Shown here in pieces: positions 1 to 5,271 of a stretch of DNA of 7,673 bases. The stretch is from Bordetella parapertussis (lineage in GTDB: Bacteria > Pseudomonadota > Gammaproteobacteria > Burkholderiales > Burkholderiaceae_B), in assembly GCA_945872285.1 (NCBI GenBank), contig CAMBZR010000109.1:1-7673 (forward strand), read 5' to 3'. The notes under the pieces are model-generated. The model worked only from the letters and a program-made list of their open reading frames with translations, had not been told where the DNA came from and did no database searches. Positions within the stretch are counted from its first letter, which is position 1. Every line of letters starts with the position of its first letter. The position numbers and the translations under genes are program-made.

Positions 1-2
1 TG

Positions 3-206
3 ACCTCTAGACAAGTGTTGAGTCAACTCAAAGACATTGCAGCAGAAAGCAACATGGCCATTTTATGTAGCTTGCATCAAACAGACTTGGCACTTGAGTT
101 TGCGGATCGCATTATTGCAGTGAGCAACGGCGTCGTCACGTTCAATAAATACGCAAGTGATGTGCAAGAAAATGAGTTGGAAAGTGTCTATACGTCAAAG
201 AATTGA
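3..206 (+). CDS. phnC: Phosphonate-type ABC transporter ATP-binding protein, C-terminal end (partial)
   Basis: The window opens inside this gene, in the frame that starts at base 3, and it closes at TGA 204-206. The ~67 visible residues contain the H-loop region and following strand, SLHQTDLALEFADRII, then a short 'VSNGVVTFN' turn and an acidic tail. The HQxDLAxEFADRII pattern is typical of PhnC, the ATPase of phosphonate/phosphite importers, in which two cytoplasmic copies drive a PhnE permease with a PhnD binding protein. The Walker A and B motifs and the signature motif lie upstream of the window, so activity cannot be judged. No phnD or phnE follows; the next 167 bases hold only a tRNA-end-like repeat. 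The ABC ATPase call is secure; the phosphonate subfamily is likely but could be another small-anion importer. Confidence 0.75.
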   Translation, partial: TSRQVLSQLKDIAAESNMAILCSLHQTDLALEFADRIIAVSNGVVTFNKYASDVQENELESVYTSKN

Positions 207-290
207 TTGACTTGGATTGGCGGCCTTTTCGCTTATTGATGTTTCAAGACCAAGTGGTTGGCTAGGTGTTATCTGAGGGCCCTTTCTAAC

Positions 291-313
291 GCGGGGCGAA
301 ATCGCTCGAGGCC
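291..313 (-). repeat. tRNA-3'-end-like repeat, copy A
   Basis: The + strand reads GCGGGGCGAAATCG followed by CTCGAGGCC. It resembles copies B (3046-3091) and C (3936-3976) in the core CGGGGCG(A/G)AATCG and in the trailing G-rich GGCC. It is the most degenerate of the three and lacks the CCA end. It lies between the end of the phnC-like gene and the lprI/ltp-like gene. Bases 207-373 otherwise show no gene. Confidence 0.4.
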
Positions 314-373
314 AGTAAAAGACTGGTGCTGACTTCGAACGGTTCTCTCCCCTTTTTTAAGATACAAGGTCAG

Positions 374-1168
374 TTAGCAAGCCCCCGCCCGTTGCGCGCC
401 GAAGGTCGCTTGCTTCTCTGTGAACTTAGCGCCCGCGCGAGAAGAAAGTTGTTGAACCAGGCCGCTGCACGAAAACCCCATCATCTGGAGGTACTGTTTT
501 GCGGATTTCACGGCCTCTTGATTCCAGTCAATGTTTAGGCTGTCCACTGCTTTGGTCGCGTCATTAATGTTAAAGCCGTTTCCAGCCTGAGACGCAAGTT
601 GTTCGATCAACCCGTCACGCGAGAATGCGCTAATGCTGAGATATGACTGTGCGGCCCTTACGGCATTTTTTTGTGGCCCAGTCAAATTTTGAGCTACGTT
701 GTTTGCGTTGGGTGCACTCGACGCTGGCGCTGTGCTCTGTGCTATGGGTGCAGGTTGTGTGGCTGACGGAGTCGAAGTGCCAGCCAGAGTTTCAAGTTCT
801 TTAGCGCGTGCTGCTGTGGCTGACATGAAACAGTCATTGGCATTGACTGTCGCTATTGTTCCCCCCTCTGGGTCATAATAGAACTTACAGTTTTCATCAC
901 GGTAGGTGATCCAAGCGCCCTGGGCAATTTCTAGTTGCTTTTTACGTTGTGGTGAGACCTGATCCATGAGTTCTTTGTACGCTTTGTTAACGCGGGCGCC
1001 CTGACGGTTTGATTCGGCTACTAGGCAATCAATCATATTGCTCGTGACTCCGTTCGACTTGTCCATGCAGCCAGAAAACTGTTTGGTTAAACCAACATCT
1101 TGAGCAGCTGCAAACTGAGATATACAGATTAGCGTGAGAACCAGAATTAAATTTTTAATTGAAACCAC
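374..1168 (-). CDS. Secreted protein with LprI-like domain and two Ltp-like repeats
   Basis: This 264-residue protein starts with a type I signal peptide (charged start, hydrophobic residues 7-20, likely cut after AAA at 20-22), so it should be periplasmic. Residues ~30-125 fit the LprI/DUF1311 family: cysteines at 34, 48, 94 and 113 and the WITYRDENC block are family hallmarks, and characterised LprI inhibits lysozyme. A Pro/Ala/Ser-rich linker (131-160) leads to two tandem helical repeats (~166-208 and ~215-258) with the pattern A..YL...FS..GL..QL, matching the Ltp family. The founding Ltp, a lipoprotein of a Streptococcus thermophilus phage, blocks DNA injection by other phages. There is no lipobox here. 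Start is GTG with AGGAG seven bases upstream; an ATG seven bases earlier is out of frame and soon stops. Domain calls are good; the biological role is inferred. Confidence 0.82.
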   Translation of the reverse strand: MVSIKNLILVLTLICISQFAAAQDVGLTKQFSGCMDKSNGVTSNMIDCLVAESNRQGARVNKAYKELMDQVSPQRKKQLEIAQGAWITYRDENCKFYYDPEGGTIATVNANDCFMSATAARAKELETLAGTSTPSATQPAPIAQSTAPASSAPNANNVAQNLTGPQKNAVRAAQSYLSISAFSRDGLIEQLASQAGNGFNINDATKAVDSLNIDWNQEAVKSAKQYLQMMGFSCSGLVQQLSSRAGAKFTEKQATFGAQRAGAC

Positions 1169-1175
1169 AGCACAT

Positions 1176-1180
1176 CTCCT
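1176..1180 (-). promoter_or_regulatory. Ribosome binding site that fixes the GTG start of the LprI/Ltp-like gene
   Basis: On the minus strand AGGAG lies seven bases before the GTG at 1168. This supports GTG over the nearby out-of-frame ATG, which overlaps the binding site region and stops after six codons. Confidence 0.6.
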
Positions 1181-1245
1181 GTTTGGGATTCGAAATGGCT
1201 ACAAAACTAGTAGCGATTCACTTTGCGACGAGAACTATCGCAGGT

Positions 1246-1263
1246 GCATCGTCGGAGCGATGC
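1246..1263 (-). other. Perfect six-base-pair hairpin just after the desulfinase stop
   Basis: GCATCG and CGATGC pair around a six-base loop, immediately after the stop codon of the acyl-CoA-dehydrogenase-like gene. No T-run follows in the minus direction, so it is not a standard intrinsic terminator. It may protect the 3' end of the message or be chance. Confidence 0.3.
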
Positions 1264-2466
1264 TTATTGCCCTATGGGGTGTTTCACATAGCCATCACGC
1301 GTTTGTGGAAGTTTTGCACCTAGGACAGCACTTGCGACTTGTGTCCGCAGTATCTGAGCTGTACCCCCAGCAATCGTAAACATTCGTGCATCTCGCACGT
1401 GGCGTTCAGCAGCAAATTCACGTGAGTAACCACTAGAGCCAAAGAGTTGTAATGAATCATTGGTGACTTTAATGGCGGTCTCCGCGGCAATGATTTTGGC
1501 TTGGGCGGCTAATTTTAAATCTGGGAAGCTACCCACCGGCACATTGGCTGCGCGATGAAGCATGAGCCGCGCGGCATCAAGAGCGATAGACATATCTGCG
1601 ATCATCCACTGTAAGCCTTGAAACTCAGCAATCGATCGGCCGAATTGTTTGCGCTCTTTGCAGTATTGAACAGCTTCTTCAAAGGCACCAACAGCGATAC
1701 CAAGCGCCACCGTCCCCGCACCCACTCGTTGCGCGTTGTATGCGTTCATGAGCGCAGCAAAGCCTTTACGTAAATCACCGAGCGGCTTTAACGCCATCGA
1801 TTCAGGTACTTCAAGATTGATAAAGTCTACGTAGGTTTCAGGGATGCCACGCACACCCATTGCGGGTGTGCGTTTAGCGATGACGAGCTCTTTGGGTTCG
1901 TTGCCATCACGTACAACGATAAAGCCACCAATGCCTTGTTCAACATCATCTTCAAACACGCGCGCAAAAATCAGGTGCAAGCGCGATACGCCGCCGCCGG
2001 TAATCCAGTATTTTTGACCATTGATAATGTATCGATCGCCCTTTTTATCGGCGCGTGTGGTCATCTCACTCGCGGCACTCCCTGCATTGGGTTCAGAAAT
2101 ACAGATCGCTGGTTTATCGCCAGATAATACGCATTCAGCGGCAATCTTCTTTTGTTCTTCGGTACCATAGGCCATGATGGCGCCAATTGCGCCCATGTTG
2201 GCTTCAACCGTGATTCGACCCATGGTGGCACAGGCTTTGGCCATTTCTTCGATCACGAGTGTCGTTTCAAGGTAGCCAAGACCGCGACCGCCGTATGCCT
2301 GCGGCACAGTCATTCCCATAAACCCTGCTGCATTGAGCTTGGCAATGTTGTGCCAAGGGTAAGCTTCCGTGGCATCGGTTTGAGCAGCTGTTGCTTTGAA
2401 AACAGTTTCTGCTAACTCACGTGCTTGTGCCTGAATTACGAGTTGTTCGTGCGTCAAAATAGTCAT
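1264..2466 (-). CDS. acd: Acyl-CoA dehydrogenase-fold enzyme, probable 3-sulfinopropanoyl-CoA desulfinase
   Basis: This complete 400-residue protein has the acyl-CoA dehydrogenase layout: N-terminal helices, the FAD/substrate block ICISEPNAGSA (121-131) with YWITGG, and C-terminal KQFGRSIAEFQGLQ and FGSSGYSRE. Neither usual catalytic Glu is present: the 'YEGT' position reads AGGT (366-369) and the isovaleryl-CoA-dehydrogenase position is Gln246. From memory, the Advenella mimigardefordensis 3-sulfinopropanoyl-CoA desulfinase has this Gln246 plus a key Arg84, and Arg84 is present here at the same number. That enzyme splits 3-sulfinopropanoyl-CoA into propanoyl-CoA and sulfite with no net oxidation. 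A broken CaiB/BaiF CoA-transferase gene lies just upstream, as expected for this pathway. The gene starts two bases after that gene's stop without a clear binding site, suggesting coupled translation. Alternative: an uncharacterised acyl-CoA dehydrogenase relative. Confidence 0.85.
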   Translation of the reverse strand: MTILTHEQLVIQAQARELAETVFKATAAQTDATEAYPWHNIAKLNAAGFMGMTVPQAYGGRGLGYLETTLVIEEMAKACATMGRITVEANMGAIGAIMAYGTEEQKKIAAECVLSGDKPAICISEPNAGSAASEMTTRADKKGDRYIINGQKYWITGGGVSRLHLIFARVFEDDVEQGIGGFIVVRDGNEPKELVIAKRTPAMGVRGIPETYVDFINLEVPESMALKPLGDLRKGFAALMNAYNAQRVGAGTVALGIAVGAFEEAVQYCKERKQFGRSIAEFQGLQWMIADMSIALDAARLMLHRAANVPVGSFPDLKLAAQAKIIAAETAIKVTNDSLQLFGSSGYSREFAAERHVRDARMFTIAGGTAQILRTQVASAVLGAKLPQTRDGYVKHPIGQ

Positions 2467-2468
2467 TT

Positions 2469-2789
2469 TTATTGTTTGTCTATGGGTTCAATGTTGCCCG
2501 AGCCAGTCAAGCGCATGATGAGATTTTGGCCTTCCGCGCTTGCAATATCGATTTCGATTGATCGTTTGTTTCTGTTGGCACACAAGTAATAAGCGCTTTC
2601 AGACGTGGGCTGGCCATTAGCGTCTTCAACGAACGGAGGACCCCACTTGCGAGTGTCATCGCCTTCGCCCGGCTTTTCAACTTTAACAACATCGGCTCCA
2701 AGGTCACCGAGAAGTTGTGCTGCTGAGGGACCTGCAAGGATCCGTGATAGATCCAATACACGTATGCCGCTTAGAGCAGCTGGAGGCAT
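2469..2789 (-). pseudogene. CaiB/BaiF (class III) CoA-transferase, truncated N-terminal part
   Basis: This reading frame has 106 codons, against roughly 400 in the family. Residues ~8-95 are a clear CaiB/BaiF N-terminus: VLDLSRILAGP, LLGDLGADVVKVEKPGEGDD, the CANRNKRS loop and the start of the EGQ helix (LIMRL). Then the match stops and a short tail, TGSGNIEPIDKQ, runs to TAA. The catalytic Asp, which lies well past residue 150 in this family, is missing, so it cannot transfer CoA. Binding site AGGAG sits six bases before ATG. In Variovorax a class III succinyl-CoA:3-sulfinopropionate CoA-transferase (Act) pairs with the desulfinase, so this was probably that partner. The loss looks like a large deletion that left an open frame up to the desulfinase start. 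Confidence 0.82.
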
Positions 2790-2808
2790 TGTCTACTCCT
2801 TATCATTG

Positions 2809-3045
2809 CTAGTCTTTGGCCGCATCTTCAGTGCCAAAGCCAAATTTCCCTAAGCCTGACTGATGAATAGCTCCTAAAACCTTAGCGATATCATCATAGC
2901 GAGAATTTTGATCGGCGTACAGCAATACGATGAACTGCAGAGCACGTTTTTTTTCTGCATGTAACTTTACTTTAAGTTCATCGAGATCAATGGGCTCTTG
3001 GCTCAAAAGATAATGCCCCGCATATAGCAGAGCATTATTTGAATT
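2809..3045 (-). pseudogene. exbD: ExbD/TolR-type biopolymer transport protein, C-terminal fragment
   Basis: From about 3045 to TAG at 2809 the minus strand encodes the periplasmic C-terminal half of an ExbD-like protein: 'GHYLLSQEPIDLDELKVKL', then the strand FIVLLYAD, YDDIAKVLGAIHQSGL and the closing GFGTE. This is the usual v.L.AD....Y..v..v....aGl..vgf.Te ending of the family. ExbD works in the inner membrane with ExbB and TonB to power outer-membrane uptake. The N-terminal cytoplasmic part and the single membrane helix, including its essential Asp, are absent. Upstream, the frame runs without a break into tRNA-end-like repeat B and finds an ATG at 3099, but residues coded by the repeat are not ExbD. 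The remaining part is therefore a 3' fragment joined to the repeat. It ends 19 bases before the CoA-transferase fragment. Confidence 0.75.
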
Positions 3046-3091
3046 TGGTGGCCCGGGGCGGAATCGACCGGGGCCTGAGGGTACCTGATCC
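3046..3091 (-). repeat. tRNA-3'-end-like repeat, copy B (best preserved)
   Basis: On the minus strand this ends TCGATT, CCGCC, CCGGGCC, A, CCA, which is the order T-loop, T-stem, acceptor strand, discriminator base, CCA of a tRNA. I recall the same ending, with one more T in the T-loop, in betaproteobacterial tRNA-Phe. The 5' part of the T-stem does not pair properly and no full tRNA is present. Bases 3051-3091 align without gaps to copy C (3936-3976), about 31 of 41 identical by hand. The exbD fragment begins directly after the CCA. Confidence 0.6.
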
Positions 3092-3149
3092 TTCAACATG
3101 AGGCGACGTTTAATAACTAAACCTGACTTCAGAAGTAGTCAATTCTTAC

Positions 3150-3578
3150 CTATCCAGAAATATACTTTTGCAATTCTTCAATCTGATTTTTCTGCTGGAC
3201 AATCATTTCTTTTACAACATCTCCAATCGATATTAAGCCAATTACTTTATTGTTATCTAATATCGGTAAATGTCTAATCCGGTGGTCAGTCATCAACTGC
3301 ATACATTTATCTAATTCGGTCTTAGGGCTAATCGTAATTAACTCATCCGTCATAACCTCTTTTAATAAAGTTTCATTGCTATTTTTACCTTGAATTAATA
3401 CTTTTCTTGCGTAGTCTCTTTCAGAAAAAATTCCAGCAAGATGTTCTTCATTCATAATCAAAATACAACTAATATTTTTTTCAGCCATTAAAAATAGAGA
3501 GTCTATTACTCGATTTTCTGGTCTCAAACTCCATACTTTTCGCGAATTCAAGTCTAAGAATTGTTCTACTGTAGACAT
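3150..3578 (-). CDS. Two-CBS-domain protein
   Basis: This 142-residue cytoplasmic protein is almost entirely a pair of CBS domains (about residues 8-62 and 75-128), with no attached enzyme or transporter domain. Visible signatures are GIFSERDYARK at the end of the first domain, and MTDHRIRHLPILD followed by VIGLISIGDVV in the second. CBS pairs bind adenosyl ligands such as AMP, ATP or S-adenosylmethionine and usually regulate a partner; the partner here is unknown. ATG is preceded by AAAGGAG with eight bases between. Base composition is very unlike the neighbours: 15 of 60 bases are G or C at 3361-3420 and 14 of 60 at 3421-3480, against 37 of 60 at 1681-1740 in the desulfinase gene. Together with the flanking repeats B and C this suggests recent acquisition. 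It seems intact. Confidence 0.88.
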   Translation of the reverse strand: MSTVEQFLDLNSRKVWSLRPENRVIDSLFLMAEKNISCILIMNEEHLAGIFSERDYARKVLIQGKNSNETLLKEVMTDELITISPKTELDKCMQLMTDHRIRHLPILDNNKVIGLISIGDVVKEMIVQQKNQIEELQKYISG

Positions 3579-3935
3579 TTGACTTTCTCCTTTAAAGCTA
3601 AAGACTCATTACTTAAGTATCTGAGGCGCTCAAAATACTGAAACCGCTCAAACTCTTTCTGTTGGCCTTTTATCTATAGTTCAACCCCACCTCTTCATTA
3701 ACCCTGTTTTATTTTTAGCCCGATGACTACGGATACCAACCTAGAGAAAATGATTTTTCCATCATTTCAAATTAAAACTACTGTGGAATACCCTACTCAC
3801 AATTACCTTGAATTCAATTTATCCTTTTAAAGTGCATCTCATCCTGGGGATCTCCTAATCCATGAAGCCCAACTCTGCCACGCCCAAAAAGAAAATAGCC
3901 CCACAAGTAGGCTAAAGTGATTCTTGGCTCCCCCC
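3579..3935. other. Gene-free stretch upstream of the CBS gene
   Basis: Bases 3579 to about 3810 are AT-rich, have stops in all frames and presumably hold the CBS gene promoter, although I could not place convincing -35/-10 boxes. From about 3932 down to 3814 the minus strand has an open stretch of ordinary GC ending in residues such as LAYLWGYFLFGRGRVGLHGL and a stop at 3814. It reads through repeat C and has no start of its own. It could be the tail of a lost gene, but I do not recognise it. Confidence 0.45.
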
Positions 3936-3976
3936 GCCCGGGGCGAAATCGACTGAAGCCTGAGGATGTTGGATCC
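3936..3976 (-). repeat. tRNA-3'-end-like repeat, copy C
   Basis: This is a gap-free match to 3051-3091 (about 31 of 41 bases by hand). The strongest block on the minus strand is GTCGATT(C/T)CGCCCCGGGC. The terminal CCACCA of copy B is replaced by a G-run. Upstream on the minus strand, GGAT and ATCC can pair around CCAAC, loosely resembling an anticodon arm. It lies 11 bases from the break point of the HAD pseudogene. Confidence 0.55.
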
Positions 3977-3990
3977 GAGTGGGGGGTACG
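3975..3990 (-). repeat. Left arm of a 16-base inverted repeat
   Basis: The minus strand reads CGTACCCCCCACTCGG. The + strand at 4907-4922 has the same sequence with one change (ATTCGG). The pair brackets the HAD fragment plus ogt, and this arm overlaps the point at 3988 where HAD homology ends. Confidence 0.4.
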
Positions 3991-4298
3991 GCCTGAAAAG
4001 GTTGCGTGACACGCCATTCAGGGTGGTTAGGCGCCAACTCCTTCACTCGATCAATCGCAAAAACCAATTGAACATAGTTTGGCTGCTCGCGCCAAAGCGT
4101 GCCATCATTATCAAACACGGCGATCCTCTGCTCAAGCGGAACAAAATCAGGCGAGCCAGTTTGAGTGGTCTTGTTTATAAAACTGATGATGGATTGTTTA
4201 GCCGCCCCATTACGCTAAGACGGTAAAGGATCTGCCGCATGCGCGGCACTAACACTGAGAACCAAAATGCTAATCGTTTGGATGATGAGATTTTTCAT
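3988..4298 (-). pseudogene. Periplasmic HAD-family phosphatase, decayed 5' copy
   Basis: This is a 311-base copy of the first ~104 codons of the intact gene at 6484-7461. The two align without a single gap (3988-4298 with 7151-7461) and differ at roughly 42 positions by hand, about 86% identity. The signal peptide and the nucleophile motif VFDNDGTLW are still readable. Codon 28, Trp in the intact gene, is TAG here (4215-4217), and homology stops after FQAV at 3988, so motifs II to IV of the HAD fold are lost. ATG lies 16 bases after the ogt stop, with no visible binding site, suggesting a former ogt-HAD pair. The downstream reading frame continues into repeat C and is not HAD sequence. It cannot make an active enzyme. 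Confidence 0.9.
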
Positions 4299-4314
4299 AA
4301 TTTTTGGGGATTGA

Positions 4315-4803
4315 CTAAAGTGTCGGCGCCTTCTCTAAGCGCAAGAGATTTGTTTTTCGCTCTAAGCCACCGGCATAGCCCGTCAGGCTGCCGTTCGCAC
4401 CGATGATTCTATGGCATGGGACAACGATGCTCCAGGGATTTCTTCCGATCGCGGCGCCTACGGCACGCACTGCCTGCGGTTTGTTGATCCGCGTCGCCAA
4501 CTCGCCATAGCTGGTCGTCTGTCCAAAGGGAATCAACCGCAGTTCTCGCCAAACCGATTGTTGAAACTCTGTTCCCCAAGGAATTGAAAGAGGAGATTTA
4601 AATTCACGCAGAGATCCTAAGAAATAAAATTGAATTTCGCTAGCGCACTGATCCAACCATTTTTGAGAGCGCACCGCGTGCCAACCGGTTATGTCAGGGT
4701 GATGTCGTTGATTCTCAAACCAGAGACCCTTGATCCCTTCATCACTGGCTGCGATGAGGATCTGACCTAGGGGTGAGCCTACATACCTGTATTGAAATGT
4801 CAT
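4315..4803 (-). CDS. ogt: Methylated-DNA--protein-cysteine S-methyltransferase
   Basis: This protein takes alkyl groups from O6-alkylguanine (and O4-alkylthymine) in DNA onto its own cysteine, a one-use repair reaction. I start it at ATG 4803 (162 residues), because FQYRYVGSPLGQILIAASDEGI is the normal N-terminal strand pair and GGAG lies seven bases upstream; an upstream ATG at 4887 in frame would add 28 residues not seen in the family. Numbered from this start, the helix-turn-helix region TTSYGELATRINKPQAVRAVG (about 96-116) carries the arginine finger, the active-site motif is VVPCHRII with Cys130, and the YAGGLERK block follows. All key residues are present, so it should be active. No Ada regulatory domain is attached. 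The HAD pseudogene follows 16 bases downstream. Confidence 0.93.
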   Translation of the reverse strand: MTFQYRYVGSPLGQILIAASDEGIKGLWFENQRHHPDITGWHAVRSQKWLDQCASEIQFYFLGSLREFKSPLSIPWGTEFQQSVWRELRLIPFGQTTSYGELATRINKPQAVRAVGAAIGRNPWSIVVPCHRIIGANGSLTGYAGGLERKTNLLRLEKAPTL

Positions 4804-4906
4804 CAAGATGCTCCATGCCAAAGCCGAATGACGGCGTAACTGCGCTAAGGTTGTCACTTTTTTGCGATGACGATCGCACCGCTTCAACCTCCGGTGTTGT
4901 TACTTA

Positions 4907-4922
4907 CGTACCCCCCATTCGG
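4907..4922 (+). repeat. Right arm of a 16-base inverted repeat
   Basis: CGTACCCCCCATTCGG matches the minus strand at 3975-3990 in 15 of 16 bases. The six-C run makes chance more likely than length alone suggests, but both arms lie at module edges. Confidence 0.4.
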
Positions 4923-5070
4923 TATCGTGATACTCGCGGTAAAGGTAAAAAACCTTCGCACCAAGGGCAGCGCTTCATTTAATTAGCTCAATGACATAAG
5001 CGGGATGTGATTTTTTCACGAGGGGCAAGGTAGTTGAGCGTTCTCTAGTCTAGAGTAACACCGCAAAAGC

Positions 5071-5102
5071 AAAAAAACCCCAGCGCGAACGCAGGGTTTT
5101 TT
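5071..5102. terminator. Intrinsic terminator, left of the SrpA-like gene
   Basis: AAAAAACCC pairs with GGGTTTTTT around a small inner GCG/CGC stem with a CGAA loop. T-runs on both strands make it usable in both directions. No intact gene ends here; it may have served the lost + strand gene at about 4895-4982. Its core CAGCGCGA..GCAG recurs in the terminator at 6371-6400. Confidence 0.75.
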
Positions 5103-5271
5103 CGGTTATAGAGGCTATCACTTTGTCAGTCATGCAAACGCTGCAATACTTTTATTGCAACGGGCAGAATTTTTCAAGCTATTTTCGCTTTGTTGCTCAA
5201 AAAAAATCTAGACTTTCGGTTTAGATTGATAGTACGCTTAAGTTGCCAATAATTATCATGAGTCTACTCCT

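Larger units (their letters stand above)
4804..5271. other. Gene-free stretch between ogt and the SrpA-like gene
   Basis: It holds the ogt leader, the right arm of the inverted repeat (4907-4922), a terminator at 5071-5102 and the SrpA-gene leader. On the + strand, about 4895-4982 encodes a basic tail containing RYRDTRGKGKKP before TAA, followed ~90 bases later by the terminator. This could be the end of a lost gene; it is faintly like an H-NS-type DNA-binding tail but lacks the usual tryptophans, so I do not call it. The leader 5103-5271 is AT-rich with no box pair I would defend. Confidence 0.45.

Noticed and set aside
326..538. A 70-codon + strand reading frame
   Set aside because: It is antisense to the well-supported LprI/Ltp-like gene, and its protein has no recognisable features.
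3046..3091. A complete tRNA gene on the minus strand
   Set aside because: Only the T-loop to CCA part matches; the 5' T-stem does not pair, and no D-arm or 5' acceptor strand is found upstream.
291..3976. Integron attC sites separating cassettes
   Set aside because: The repeats lack the RYYYAAC/GTTRRRY core boxes and the long imperfect palindrome of attC.
3814..4017. A 67-codon minus-strand reading frame across repeat C
   Set aside because: It runs through the repeat and into the HAD pseudogene out of frame with it; no start signal and no family recognised.
3912..4118. A short HAD-like protein starting at GTG 4118
   Set aside because: The start is an internal Val codon of the decayed HAD copy, downstream of its amber stop; no binding site, and the end is repeat sequence.
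4804..4887. Upstream ATG of ogt giving a 190-residue protein
   Set aside because: The extra 28 residues are unlike the family, and the internal ATG at 4803 has its own GGAG at good spacing.
5240..5262. Fur box in the SrpA-gene leader (AATAATTATCAT)
   Set aside because: It matches only part of the 19-base consensus in AT-rich DNA; not better than chance.
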